In this document: positions 8,231 to 16,630 of the stretch, in pieces
Position numbering within the stretch: position 1 is the stretch's first letter
Layout: the number at the start of each line of letters is the position of its first letter
Origin: PVC group bacterium
GTDB lineage: Bacteria > Verrucomicrobiota > Kiritimatiellia > UBA8416 > PXDI01
Assembly: GCA_003565095.1 (NCBI GenBank)
Contig: PXDI01000305.1
Location: 1-28,542, forward strand
DNA: 28,542 bases
Direction of reading: 5' to 3'
Program-made: the position numbers and the translations under genes
The notes under the pieces: generated by a model
What the model was told of the DNA's origin: nothing
The model's input: only the letters and a program-made list of their open reading frames with translations
Databases searched by the model: none

Positions 8231-9346
8231 TCATTCTCCCCCATCCCACTGATCAACCGTCTTACCGGCCGGCACGGCTTCGGGCTGAATTCCGCCGCCT
8301 TGCGGTTTGACATAAACCTCATCACGCGCGGCAATGTGTACCGCATGCATTATTTCCAACACATGCATCGCCATGGCGCCGGATGCGCGGGGTGTACGGT
8401 TATGGGCAATCGCCGCGGCCATATCAGCCACTCCCAGTCCACGGCTGTTTTCAGGATATTCGTGAGTCAATTCCACATCCTGCCACTCTCCGCCGGGTTT
8501 ACGCAGCCGGACCGGTCCGCCAAAGGTGTTTGGATCCGGCACGGACAATGATCCTTCCGCTCCATAAATTTCGATACGCGGGCAGTTATGGCTCCACACA
8601 TCAAAACTGGTTACCAGCGTGCCGATCGCCCCGGCATTGAAGTCGAGCACTGCCGCTGTATGTGTGGGAACTTTCACATCAATGGTTTCGCCTTTATGCG
8701 GATCTGCGGTAATCGTCCGTGTCTCAAACGACTTACGCACTGAACCGCACACACGGCTTACCGGCCCCAGCAAAGTGATCAGTGCCGAAAGATAATACGG
8801 CCCCATATCAAACAGCGGTCCACCGCCGGGCTGGTAATAGAAGAAGGGATTGGGATGCCACCCCTCATGACCGTGACACATCATAAAGGCGGTCGCAGCA
8901 ACCGGCCGGCCGATCGCGCCGTCATCAATCAGCTTGCGGCAGGTCTGAATACCGGCCCCCAACACGGTGTCCGGAGCACAACCGACCTGCAGCGCCCCGT
9001 CGGCGGCCGCCCCCATCAGCTTGCGGGCATCATCCAGCTCAGCCGTCAGCGGTTTTTCATTATATACATGCTTACCGGCTTTTACCGCCTGCATTGCCAC
9101 ATCATAATGCGCCGCCGGAATGGTAAGATTAAGCACAATTGAAACCGCACTGTCTTTCAACAGTTCATCCACCCCCAACGCCCGTACGCCTGCATATTTC
9201 TGCGCAACCGCCTCAGCGCGCGCCATTTCAAGATCGGCACAAGCCACGATCCGCGCCCCGGGCAGCCTGCCGGTCAGGTTATCAAGATAAATTCCGCTGA
9301 TCGCCCCGCAACCGATAATGCCGACACCGACAGTTTTCGCTTCCAT
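8231..9346 (-). CDS. Gfo/Idh/MocA-family NAD(P)-dependent oxidoreductase
   Basis: A 371-residue protein. An N-terminal Rossmann fold has the nucleotide-binding GCGAIS at residues 12-17 and the family hallmark Glu-Lys-Pro at 97-99 (YNEKPL). The C-terminal alpha/beta domain contains GGGPLFDMGPYYLSAL, whose Asp and following residues line the active site in relatives. Such enzymes oxidise or reduce hydroxyls of sugars and cyclitols with NAD(P). The HGHEGWHPNPFFYY loop places several His/Tyr residues near the active site. There is no signal peptide, so it is cytoplasmic. A strong ribosome-binding site (AAGGAG) precedes the ATG. The substrate is unknown; the DegT aminotransferase downstream suggests amino-sugar or aminocyclitol metabolism. 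Confidence 0.87.
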   Translation of the reverse strand: MEAKTVGVGIIGCGAISGIYLDNLTGRLPGARIVACADLEMARAEAVAQKYAGVRALGVDELLKDSAVSIVLNLTIPAAHYDVAMQAVKAGKHVYNEKPLTAELDDARKLMGAAADGALQVGCAPDTVLGAGIQTCRKLIDDGAIGRPVAATAFMMCHGHEGWHPNPFFYYQPGGGPLFDMGPYYLSALITLLGPVSRVCGSVRKSFETRTITADPHKGETIDVKVPTHTAAVLDFNAGAIGTLVTSFDVWSHNCPRIEIYGAEGSLSVPDPNTFGGPVRLRKPGGEWQDVELTHEYPENSRGLGVADMAAAIAHNRTPRASGAMAMHVLEIMHAVHIAARDEVYVKPQGGGIQPEAVPAGKTVDQWDGGE

Positions 9347-9462
9347 TTTGCACTCCTTGTTTTATTCCGAAACAATCTGTTGCCGGATGTGATACAGGAT
9401 AAGCGCCTCATATGCAAGGGTGTGTTTTGCTCATTCCGATGAAGAAAGGGACATATTCTGCC

Positions 9463-9644
9463 CGCTCGCTGACCTTGTGTCGGCGAGCGGAAAAATTCAA
9501 ATAAGGAGAGAGCAAGAAAAAACTGAGCTCAGATTGAGCAAGATTATGACTCAAGCTTTTCTTGCTCCAACAGAGCTCATCTTCATGTATTCATAACACC
9601 GTTGAACAAAATCTTCTTACTCGCCGACACAAGGTCGGCGAGCG
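9463..9644. repeat. Interspersed structured repeat, copy 2 (REPIN/MITE-like)
   Basis: It occupies most of the 340-bp gene-free gap between thiH and the oxidoreductase. The left end (9463-9489) folds on itself with loop CTTGT; the right end (9620-9642) has a perfect 9-bp stem with loop ACAAG. The right end is the reverse complement of the left end with one mismatch over ~25 bases, so the ends form terminal inverted repeats. Inside is GAGCAAGA (9536-9543) / TCTTGCTC (9560-9567), nested in GAGCTC (9525-9530) / GAGCTC (9573-9578). This copy also has an alternative 11-bp pairing (9510-9520 with 9557-9567). It has the same orientation as the copy at 52-266. Confidence 0.8.
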
Positions 9645-9686
9645 CTGTTAAAGCGAGCAAATATCAACTAAAGCAACCCGGCAAAA

Positions 9687-10820
9687 TCACGCCGCGGCGC
9701 CATCGCGCAGCGCAGCATCCCAGTTTTTGAAAACCGGCTGCAAACCGCGCGCATGTAACATGGCACAAAACTCATCAATCCCGCGGTCATCATTAATTGA
9801 GAACTGCCGGTCATCTCCGCCGGCCCCGCCGTCAGCATACCCGCCCACCGATGTGCGGCTGGCCACACTCATTCGCGAAACACCAACCCCGGCCATGCCG
9901 TCGCGGAAGGCCGGCCGCTCACGCGTGGAAAGTACCAGCGGCACATCCGGCAGACACAAGCGGAATGCCCAGATCACTTTAGCCAGCCACTGGTCACCAA
10001 TCTCATATTCCGCGGAAAAGCCCCCCTGCTCGCTGCATAAGCGCGGAAAAGATATCATTACCCCCGATTTCCAATACTTGCGTTTGAGATAAAGAGCATG
10101 CTGAAAAAGAGCCAGGGCCTCACTCACCGGATCGGCCAAACCGAATAAGGCACCGATTCCCACCGAGCGCATGCCGGCGCGCAGGGCGCACTCGGGCGCT
10201 TCCAGCCGCGCCGCGTAATCACGCTTCGGCCCCCAGCGGTGCACCTCATCATAACGCGCACGGTCATATGTTTCCTGATAGAGCGTCAGGCTGATACAAC
10301 CCAGCTCCACAAGACGCGCATACTCTGCTTCGGTCATCGGAAATGCTTCCACCCCCACTGCCGGAAAACGGCGCGCAGCGATCTCAACACCAAGCGCCAG
10401 ATAATCGAAATCCGCCTCGGGACAGCGCTCACCGGTCAACAACAGCACATCACGCAAACCAAGATGATGGATTGCCTGCAGCTCAGTTTCAATCTCTGCG
10501 TGCTCAAGCCTGCGGCGTGACTGCTGACGGTCCGCGGCAAACCCGCAATAAGAACAGCCGCCGGGGCAATAGTTGGAAAGATACAAGGGGGCATACAGCG
10601 CAACCGTCCGGCCGAAATGACTGCGGGTGAGGCGCTGCGCCCTGCCTGCCATAGCCTCAAGCATTCCGTCCGCGGCCGACGACAAGAGCACGGCCAGCGA
10701 GCCGACATCCGCCCGGGGTGCCGCCAGCACCGCGGCAACCTGCTGCGGAGTTGCTGTAGCCACTTTTTCCCGCGCCGCCGCCGCATGCTCCAAACACAAA
10801 GCTAAATCATTGTTATTCAC
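9687..10820 (-). CDS. thiH: 2-iminoacetate synthase ThiH
   Basis: A 377-residue radical-SAM enzyme. The cluster-binding Cx3CxxC is Cys85, Cys89 and Cys92 (NYCPGGCSYCGF). It cleaves tyrosine to dehydroglycine (2-iminoacetate) and p-cresol in anaerobic-type thiazole synthesis, supplying ThiG. The length is typical. The start is GTG at 10820, preceded by GGGA at about 8 bases. It is the last gene of thiS-thiG-thiH, 34 bases after thiG. Use of ThiH rather than the glycine oxidase ThiO suggests an anaerobic or facultative organism (inference). It ends close to the interspersed repeat at 9463-9644. Confidence 0.95.
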   Translation of the reverse strand: MNNNDLALCLEHAAAAREKVATATPQQVAAVLAAPRADVGSLAVLLSSAADGMLEAMAGRAQRLTRSHFGRTVALYAPLYLSNYCPGGCSYCGFAADRQQSRRRLEHAEIETELQAIHHLGLRDVLLLTGERCPEADFDYLALGVEIAARRFPAVGVEAFPMTEAEYARLVELGCISLTLYQETYDRARYDEVHRWGPKRDYAARLEAPECALRAGMRSVGIGALFGLADPVSEALALFQHALYLKRKYWKSGVMISFPRLCSEQGGFSAEYEIGDQWLAKVIWAFRLCLPDVPLVLSTRERPAFRDGMAGVGVSRMSVASRTSVGGYADGGAGGDDRQFSINDDRGIDEFCAMLHARGLQPVFKNWDAALRDGAAA

Positions 10821-10854
10821 TGATGTTATCCCATAAAGACTGGCGGAATGACGT

Positions 10855-11631
10855 CTACCGCCCCAGAAACGCAGTCAAAGGACTGGTCGCAACCGCATCA
10901 GTTCCGCGGCTCATAAGCCCCGCGTTATACGCCATACGTCCAGCGGCAACCGCCTGCGCAAATGCCGCCGCCATAACAACAGGATTCTCCGCCGCGGCCA
11001 CCGCACTATTAACCAGCACCGCGGAACAGCCGGCTTCCATTGCCGCCGCCGCCTCGGAAGGCGCCCGCAGTCCGGCATCCACAATCACCGGAATGCTGCT
11101 TTCGCTGATAATCAATTCAATCATCGCAAAAGTTTGCAACCCTTGACCACTGCCGATCGCTGAACCCAGCGGCATTACCGCAGCACAGCCGGCATCCTCC
11201 AGACGCTTGGCCAACACAGGATCGGCAGCAATATACGGCAGTACGACAAAATCGTCTTTCGCCAACTCACAGCAGGCTTGATAGGTTTCAATCGGATCGG
11301 GCATCAGGTGATGCGGATTAGGGTGAATTTCAACCTTTACAAACGGGCTGCCGCTGATTTCACGCCCGGCCTGGGCGGCGCGCACCGCTTCACGCGCATT
11401 GCGCGCACCGGAAGTGTTCGGCATCAAAGTCAAGCCGGCACATTCCGCCAGCGGCGCACACAAATCATCCACGCCCTCACTGAAACGCCGCAGTGCCACC
11501 GTTACCAGTTCGCAGCCTGCGGCCTTTACGGCATCCAGCATTACCGCCGTATCAGCAAACTTGCCGGTGCCAAGAATCAGGCGCGAACCGAAACGGTGCC
11601 CGCCTATAATCAGTTCATCAGATTCAGCCAT
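10855..11631 (-). CDS. thiG: Thiazole synthase ThiG
   Basis: A 258-residue TIM-barrel enzyme that condenses 1-deoxyxylulose 5-phosphate, 2-iminoacetate and sulfur from ThiS thiocarboxylate into the thiazole phosphate of thiamin. The GTGKF motif is at residues 21-25; the Schiff-base lysine is Lys99 in SPFVKVEIHP. A later block, AAMEAGCSAVLVNSAVA, forms the phosphate-binding end of the barrel. I chose the ATG at 11631 because AAAGGG lies 9 bases upstream; an in-frame TTG at 11649, overlapping the thiS stop, would add six residues. It is tightly coupled to thiS (14 bases). Confidence 0.95.
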   Translation of the reverse strand: MAESDELIIGGHRFGSRLILGTGKFADTAVMLDAVKAAGCELVTVALRRFSEGVDDLCAPLAECAGLTLMPNTSGARNAREAVRAAQAGREISGSPFVKVEIHPNPHHLMPDPIETYQACCELAKDDFVVLPYIAADPVLAKRLEDAGCAAVMPLGSAIGSGQGLQTFAMIELIISESSIPVIVDAGLRAPSEAAAAMEAGCSAVLVNSAVAAAENPVVMAAAFAQAVAAGRMAYNAGLMSRGTDAVATSPLTAFLGR

Positions 11632-11645
11632 ATCATCAAGCCCTT

Positions 11646-11846
11646 TCAACCGCCGCCGGCGAGGGTTAATATCTCCACAATATCTCCGTCATTGAGTTCC
11701 GTAACCGACCGCTGAGCTCTTGGAACAACATTTTCATTTACAATCGTTGCAACCCGCTCCGGCAGCAGACCGGTGCACTCAACCACCTCTGTCAGCAGCG
11801 CCCCGGCAGGAAACTCGGCATGCTCGCCGTTTAAAACTATGTTCAT
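11646..11846 (-). CDS. thiS: Sulfur carrier protein ThiS
   Basis: A 66-residue ubiquitin-like protein ending in Gly-Gly-Gly (TLAGGG), so no processing is needed before C-terminal adenylation and thiocarboxylation. Features matching the family are the N-terminal beta hairpin (MNIVLNGEHAEFPAG), the NENVVPR strand, and the DGDIVEILTLAGGG tail. Upstream in-frame sequence would extend it to 75 residues, but the ATG at 11846 fits family starts. It is the first gene of thiS-thiG-thiH. No thiF, the activating enzyme, is in this operon; the only candidate in the window is at 27482-28282. Confidence 0.93.
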   Translation of the reverse strand: MNIVLNGEHAEFPAGALLTEVVECTGLLPERVATIVNENVVPRAQRSVTELNDGDIVEILTLAGGG

Positions 11847-11972
11847 ATCATGATTCCATGCAAATTGATTCAATCAGTAAGACGTTGATAATGGTATCAA
11901 TGCCCCTTGAATTGCAAACAAAAACAAAAATCCGCCTTGAAACAGTCAGTCTGAAACTGCAATATCCCGGAC
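11847..11972. promoter_or_regulatory. Divergent thiS / thiE promoter region
   Basis: A palindrome TTGATA-ATGG-TATCAA (11885-11900) lies here and could be an operator. On the minus strand it overlaps a possible -10 (CATTAT, 18 bases after TTGCAA). On the plus strand TTGAAA (11937-11942) and CAATAT (11960-11965), 17 bases apart, could drive thiE. I looked for the TPP riboswitch consensus (CUGAGA plus the ACCUGAUCUGGAUAAU core) on both strands and saw none. Confidence 0.35.
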
Positions 11973-12644
11973 ATGCAAACATCACTGACACATACGGAAC
12001 GCATGCAGCGCTTTACGGACGCGGGACTCTATCTGGTGACATCCCAAACACTTTCAGCCGGACGCAGCACGCTGGAAATAATCAGGATGGTATTAGACGC
12101 AGGGGTAAAACTGATCCAGTTACGCGAAAAGGAAATGTCCATTCGCGAACTTACTCAGCTGGCGGAATCGGCACGAGAACTCACCGCGGAACACGCGGCC
12201 CTGCTGCTGATTAATGACCGGATCGACGTTGCGCTGGCAGTTGAAGCCGATGGTGTGCATCTGGGCCAGGATGACCTGCCGCTGGCCCGCGCCCGCCGCA
12301 TCGCACCGGAACTGATCATCGGCGCATCAACCCATTCGATTGCAGAAGCCCGACGTGCACAGGCCGACGGGGCTTCATACATCAATATCGGCCCATTGTT
12401 CCCCACCAATACCAAAGAAGTTGCCACCCCGCCGCTTGGCTTTGAAGGATTGCGCTCTATTGCGGAAGTCACACAAGTGCCCTTCACTGTCATGGGAGGA
12501 ATTAAGCCGGAGCACATTCCCGAACTCACCGCCAACGGCGCAAGGACCATCGCAGTGGTAACCGCCGTAACCGCCGCGCCCGACCCAACCGCCGCCGCCG
12601 TAGATTTGCTCGGAATTATCCGGCGACAGGTGATATTACAATAG
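11973..12644 (+). CDS. thiE: Thiamine-phosphate synthase ThiE
   Basis: A 223-residue TIM barrel that joins hydroxymethylpyrimidine diphosphate and thiazole phosphate. Motifs in order: QLREKEMS (about 50-57), LLINDR (about 77-82), GVHLGQDDL (about 93-101), the phosphate-binding GPLFPTNTKE (about 148-157) and MGGI (about 180). The start is uncertain: the ATG at 11973 lacks a clear ribosome-binding site, and the ATG at 12003 (MQRF) has GGAA four bases upstream and gives 213 residues, nearer the family norm. It diverges from thiS-thiG-thiH and converges with cusA, with only 8 bases between the two ends. Confidence 0.93.
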   Translation: MQTSLTHTERMQRFTDAGLYLVTSQTLSAGRSTLEIIRMVLDAGVKLIQLREKEMSIRELTQLAESARELTAEHAALLLINDRIDVALAVEADGVHLGQDDLPLARARRIAPELIIGASTHSIAEARRAQADGASYINIGPLFPTNTKEVATPPLGFEGLRSIAEVTQVPFTVMGGIKPEHIPELTANGARTIAVVTAVTAAPDPTAAAVDLLGIIRRQVILQ

Positions 12645-12652
12645 CGCAGCGG

Positions 12653-15600
12653 TTATTGCCGCATGGCCATCCGGCGCTCCTCGATGGCGCAAGCCAGTAC
12701 CGGCACGGTGAACCACGTCACAATGGCCAGCGTCATGCCGCCGACGACCGGCAGCGTCATCGGCAACAGCAGTTCGGAACCGCGTCCGGTCGCGGTCAGC
12801 ACCGGCAGGAGCGCCAGCAGGGTGGTAGCCGAAGTCATCAGACATGGCCGGATACGGCGCAGTCCGGCCTCAATCACGCTGGCGCGAATTTCATCGCGCG
12901 TCTGGGGTTTGTCCGCCGCGAAGCGCTGGGCGATATAGGTGGCCATCACCACGCCGTCATCCACGGCAATTCCGAAAAGCGCCAGAAAGCCGACCCAGAC
13001 CGCTACACTGAGATTGATGGCATGTAGATTGAACAATTCCCGCATGTTGACGCCAAAGACCGCGAAGTTGAGAAACCAGTCCTGTCCATAGAGATACAGC
13101 ATAACAAACCCGCCGGCCCAGGCTACTGCGATCCCGCTGAAGACCACTGCGGTTGACGCGATCGTCTTGAACTGGAAATACAGGATCAGGAAGATGATGC
13201 CGAGCGCCAGCGGCAATACCACGCGCAATGTGGCCATGGCGCGTAACTGGTGCTCGTAGGAACCGGCAAAACGCCAACTTACCCCGGCCGGCACCACCAG
13301 ATCGCCCTGCTCGACCATGGCAGCGAGGTAGGCCTGGGCGCCTTCTACCACATCCACTTCGGCCATACCGGGCGCGCCGCCAAAGGTGATGTAAGAAGTC
13401 AGAAAGGTGTTCTCGCTGCGGATCATCTGCGGGCCGCGCGCGTATTCCACGCGGGCCAGGTCACCGAGCGGAATCTGTGCGCCGTCCATGGCCGCGACCA
13501 GGATATCTTCGAGCGCCTCAATATCTCCGCGCAATTCGCGCGGATAGCGCACCCGCACCGGATAGCGCTCGCGGCCCTCGACCGTCGTGGTCACCGTCAT
13601 GCCGCCCACAGCGGCGGCAATCGTGCGCTGCACATCAACCACATTGAGTCCATAGCGCGAAACAGCCTCGCGATCAATGGCGATTTCCAGATAGGGTTTG
13701 CCCACGACACGCTCGGCATTGACGGTTTCCGCGCGCACGCCCGGTGCCTGACGCATATGCCGTTCGAGTTCAACCGCCATAAGATTCAGGGTCTCAAGAT
13801 CGGGTGCGCGCAGTTTGATGCCCATCGGCGCCCGCATACCGGTCTGAAGCATTACCAGGCGAGTCTCGATCGGTTGCAGCTTCGGTGCCGAGGTCGTGCC
13901 CGTAAGATGCGCAGCCTTAACTATCTCGTCCCAGATATCGTCCGGCGTGCGGATGTGGTCGCGCCATTGCCGATAGGGCCTGCCGCGTGAATCCTCGATC
14001 AGTTCACCTTCGGCATCCCGGATGAACTCGTCCTTCCGCCGGTCGTAACGGAAGTTGATGCGGCGGCCCGCGTCGTTGAGCTTGTATTCCGGCTTGTAGT
14101 GAATCACCGTTTCAATCATCGAAACGGGTGCCGGATCCAGCGCGCTCTCCGCGCGGCCAAGCTTGCCGACAACGAGGTCCACCTCGGGTACGGACGCCAT
14201 CGCGACGTCCTGATACTGCATGACCTCCAACACTTCCCCCAGCGAGGCGTGCGGCATGGTGGTCGGCATCCACAGGAACGATCCTTCGTCCAGCGGCGGC
14301 ATGAATTCGCGGCCAAGACCGGGAAACTCGTGGGCGGCCCAGACCCAGAAGCGCCGCTGCCGGATCCAGTCCGGATTAGCGCCCACCCTTTCCAGCGCGG
14401 CCGGAATGATGCCGAACACCCGGTCAAAGCCCTGCCAGACGCTGCCGCCCAGAAGCAGAATGAAGACCGGCAACGCGAGGAACACCGCCTTGTGCGCCAG
14501 CGCCCAGCCCAGAATCCGGCGATAGCCCCGCATCAGCAGGAATAACGCCAACATCAGGCCGCCTATCAGACCGCCGACGAAAACGAAATTGCGCGTCAGG
14601 CCACGGGCCGGACCCAGTGGCTCCCATATTCGCGCCAGAGTCCAGATCACAATCAATATAAGAGCCAACGATCCTACGCGCGGCAAGGCATGTCCCGCAC
14701 GGATGAACGCTCCGCCAATGCGGTCAAAAACTGTCCGCACACGGCGGTTTACGAGACGCCCGCCATACCAGACCGCCTGTGCGGCCAGGATCACGATGCC
14801 GACAACCAGCAAGCCGGTCCGGCCGCGCAGGATGCCCAGCGCTAGCAGCAGCACCGCAAGCAGAACGGGTAGAATCAGCCGCAGTTTCCGCGCCCGTTCG
14901 GCAGTCGCGCGCGAGGGATGCATCACATGCATCATGGATGGAACGAGCGTCAGGGCGACCGCCACCGAGCTGAACAGGACAAACGTCCAGGTATAGGCCA
15001 GCGGGGTGAACATCTTGCCCTCCGCCCCCGTCATCGTAAACACGGGCAGAAACCCGATCACCGTTGTGGCAATCGCGGTCAGGACAGCGGAAGCCACTTC
15101 GGAAGCCCCGCGGAAGATCACCTCAAGGCGCGGCTCGTCCGGCGAGGCTTCCTGCAAATGCTTGTGAATGTTCTCGGACAGGATAATACCCATATCGGCA
15201 ATGACGCCGATCGAGATCGCGATCCCGGCCAGGGATACCAGGTTGCTGTCCACCCCGAATAGCTTCATGAGAATGAAACAGATCAGAATGGCCAGCGGCA
15301 GCATACTGCTGACAATGAAAGCAATGGGTAAATGCAGCACCATGATCAGAACAACGGCGATAACCACTAGCATCTCCTCGACCAGCGCGTCGTTAAGCGT
15401 CGCCAGCGTCTCGTAGATCAGACCGGTACGGTCATAAAATGAGACGATGTCGAGTTGACTGATGGTGATTCCATCGGGCCATTGCCCGCGTGGATTGGCG
15501 CGCAGCCAGGCCAGCCAGGCTTCCTGATTCAGCGCCGCGCCGTCGAATGCGCCGAACCCCTGTTCCGCAGCAAATGTCACCAGCGCCGCGTGATCCGTCT

Positions 15601-16630
15601 GCGCCCAGTCGACAACCGCGCGCGTTGGCAGTCCGGGGCGGATTTCCTCGATCTGGGCTTTGACGTTATGGATCGCTTCAAGCGGATTGTAGCCTTCACG
15701 CACAACCACCACACCGCCGACGGCCTCGGCCCCCATCTTGGTCAACGCCCCGCGCCGCTGAGCCGGCCCCAGTGTAACCGTGGCCACATCCCGGATACGG
15801 ATCGGCAGGCGGTCCGGACCGCCGCGCACAGTCGCCTGTTCAATGTCCTGCAAGTTCTTGATAAATCCCAGGCCCCGCACGATGTACTCAACCCGGTTAA
15901 TTTCCGTTACCCGCGCCCCGATATCCAGATTGCTCTTACGCACCGCCTCGACCACCTGGCCGAGGGTCACATGGTGCGTACGCAGAGCATCAGGATTGAC
16001 GTCCACCTGATACTCGCGTACGAAGCCGCCGATGGATGCCACCTCGCTGATACCCTCGGCGGCCAGCAGCGCGTAACGCACGGTCCAATCCTGAACGCTG
16101 CGCAACTCGTGCAGATCCCAGCCGCCGGTAACATTGCCGTCCGGATCGCGGCCTTCCAGTGTATACCAGAAAATCTGCCCGAGCGCCGTGGCGTCGGGAC
16201 CCAGCGCCGGCTGGGCGTCGGCCGGGAGCAGGCCGGCGGGCAGGCTGTTGAGTTTTTCAATAATGCGCGCACGCGACCAGTAGAACTCGATATCCTCGTC
16301 GAAAATCAGAAAGATCAGTGAGGCACCGAACATGGACGTGCTGCGCACTTCATGCACGCCGGGAACGCCCAATAGCGATACCGTCAAAGGATAGGTAACC
16401 TGGTCTTCGATATCCTGCGGCGAGCGCCCCGGCCATTCCGTAAAAACAATCTGCTGATTCTCACCCAAATTCGGAATAGCATCCACCGGCACAGGATCAC
16501 GCGGAAAACCGCCCAGATCCCAGTCGAACGGCGCCACCGCCAGACCCCACAGAATCACCCCAGCCAGCAACAACAGCGTCACCAGTTTCTGCTCAAGGAA
16601 GAATCTAATAAAGCGATCAAGCATCATCAT
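12653..16630 (-). CDS. cusA: CusA/CzcA-type heavy-metal RND efflux pump
   Basis: A 1325-residue inner-membrane proton-driven pump of the heavy-metal efflux RND family. It has a helix near residues 15-32, porter domains, and a TM4 block SIGVIADMGIILSENIHK whose Asp479 aligns with the essential Asp of CusA. EFMPPLDEGSFLWMPTTMP at about 775-793 is a family signature. It is about 280 residues longer than typical CusA (about 1040): there is an insertion near 341-385 and a large one near 575-705 carrying about four extra hydrophobic segments before the normal TM7. Copper/silver is the likeliest substrate given csoR upstream; zinc/cobalt/cadmium cannot be excluded. Three ATGs in a row open the gene (16630, 16627, 16624); GGGGGA is best spaced for the later ones. 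It overlaps cusB by 4 bases and is last in its operon. Confidence 0.9.
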   Translation of the reverse strand: MMMLDRFIRFFLEQKLVTLLLLAGVILWGLAVAPFDWDLGGFPRDPVPVDAIPNLGENQQIVFTEWPGRSPQDIEDQVTYPLTVSLLGVPGVHEVRSTSMFGASLIFLIFDEDIEFYWSRARIIEKLNSLPAGLLPADAQPALGPDATALGQIFWYTLEGRDPDGNVTGGWDLHELRSVQDWTVRYALLAAEGISEVASIGGFVREYQVDVNPDALRTHHVTLGQVVEAVRKSNLDIGARVTEINRVEYIVRGLGFIKNLQDIEQATVRGGPDRLPIRIRDVATVTLGPAQRRGALTKMGAEAVGGVVVVREGYNPLEAIHNVKAQIEEIRPGLPTRAVVDWAQTDHAALVTFAAEQGFGAFDGAALNQEAWLAWLRANPRGQWPDGITISQLDIVSFYDRTGLIYETLATLNDALVEEMLVVIAVVLIMVLHLPIAFIVSSMLPLAILICFILMKLFGVDSNLVSLAGIAISIGVIADMGIILSENIHKHLQEASPDEPRLEVIFRGASEVASAVLTAIATTVIGFLPVFTMTGAEGKMFTPLAYTWTFVLFSSVAVALTLVPSMMHVMHPSRATAERARKLRLILPVLLAVLLLALGILRGRTGLLVVGIVILAAQAVWYGGRLVNRRVRTVFDRIGGAFIRAGHALPRVGSLALILIVIWTLARIWEPLGPARGLTRNFVFVGGLIGGLMLALFLLMRGYRRILGWALAHKAVFLALPVFILLLGGSVWQGFDRVFGIIPAALERVGANPDWIRQRRFWVWAAHEFPGLGREFMPPLDEGSFLWMPTTMPHASLGEVLEVMQYQDVAMASVPEVDLVVGKLGRAESALDPAPVSMIETVIHYKPEYKLNDAGRRINFRYDRRKDEFIRDAEGELIEDSRGRPYRQWRDHIRTPDDIWDEIVKAAHLTGTTSAPKLQPIETRLVMLQTGMRAPMGIKLRAPDLETLNLMAVELERHMRQAPGVRAETVNAERVVGKPYLEIAIDREAVSRYGLNVVDVQRTIAAAVGGMTVTTTVEGRERYPVRVRYPRELRGDIEALEDILVAAMDGAQIPLGDLARVEYARGPQMIRSENTFLTSYITFGGAPGMAEVDVVEGAQAYLAAMVEQGDLVVPAGVSWRFAGSYEHQLRAMATLRVVLPLALGIIFLILYFQFKTIASTAVVFSGIAVAWAGGFVMLYLYGQDWFLNFAVFGVNMRELFNLHAINLSVAVWVGFLALFGIAVDDGVVMATYIAQRFAADKPQTRDEIRASVIEAGLRRIRPCLMTSATTLLALLPVLTATGRGSELLLPMTLPVVGGMTLAIVTWFTVPVLACAIEERRMAMRQ

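Noticed and set aside
11847..11972. TPP riboswitch upstream of thiS or thiE
   Set aside because: Both strands were read for the conserved CUGAGA and GAUCUGGAUAAU-type elements; neither was found.
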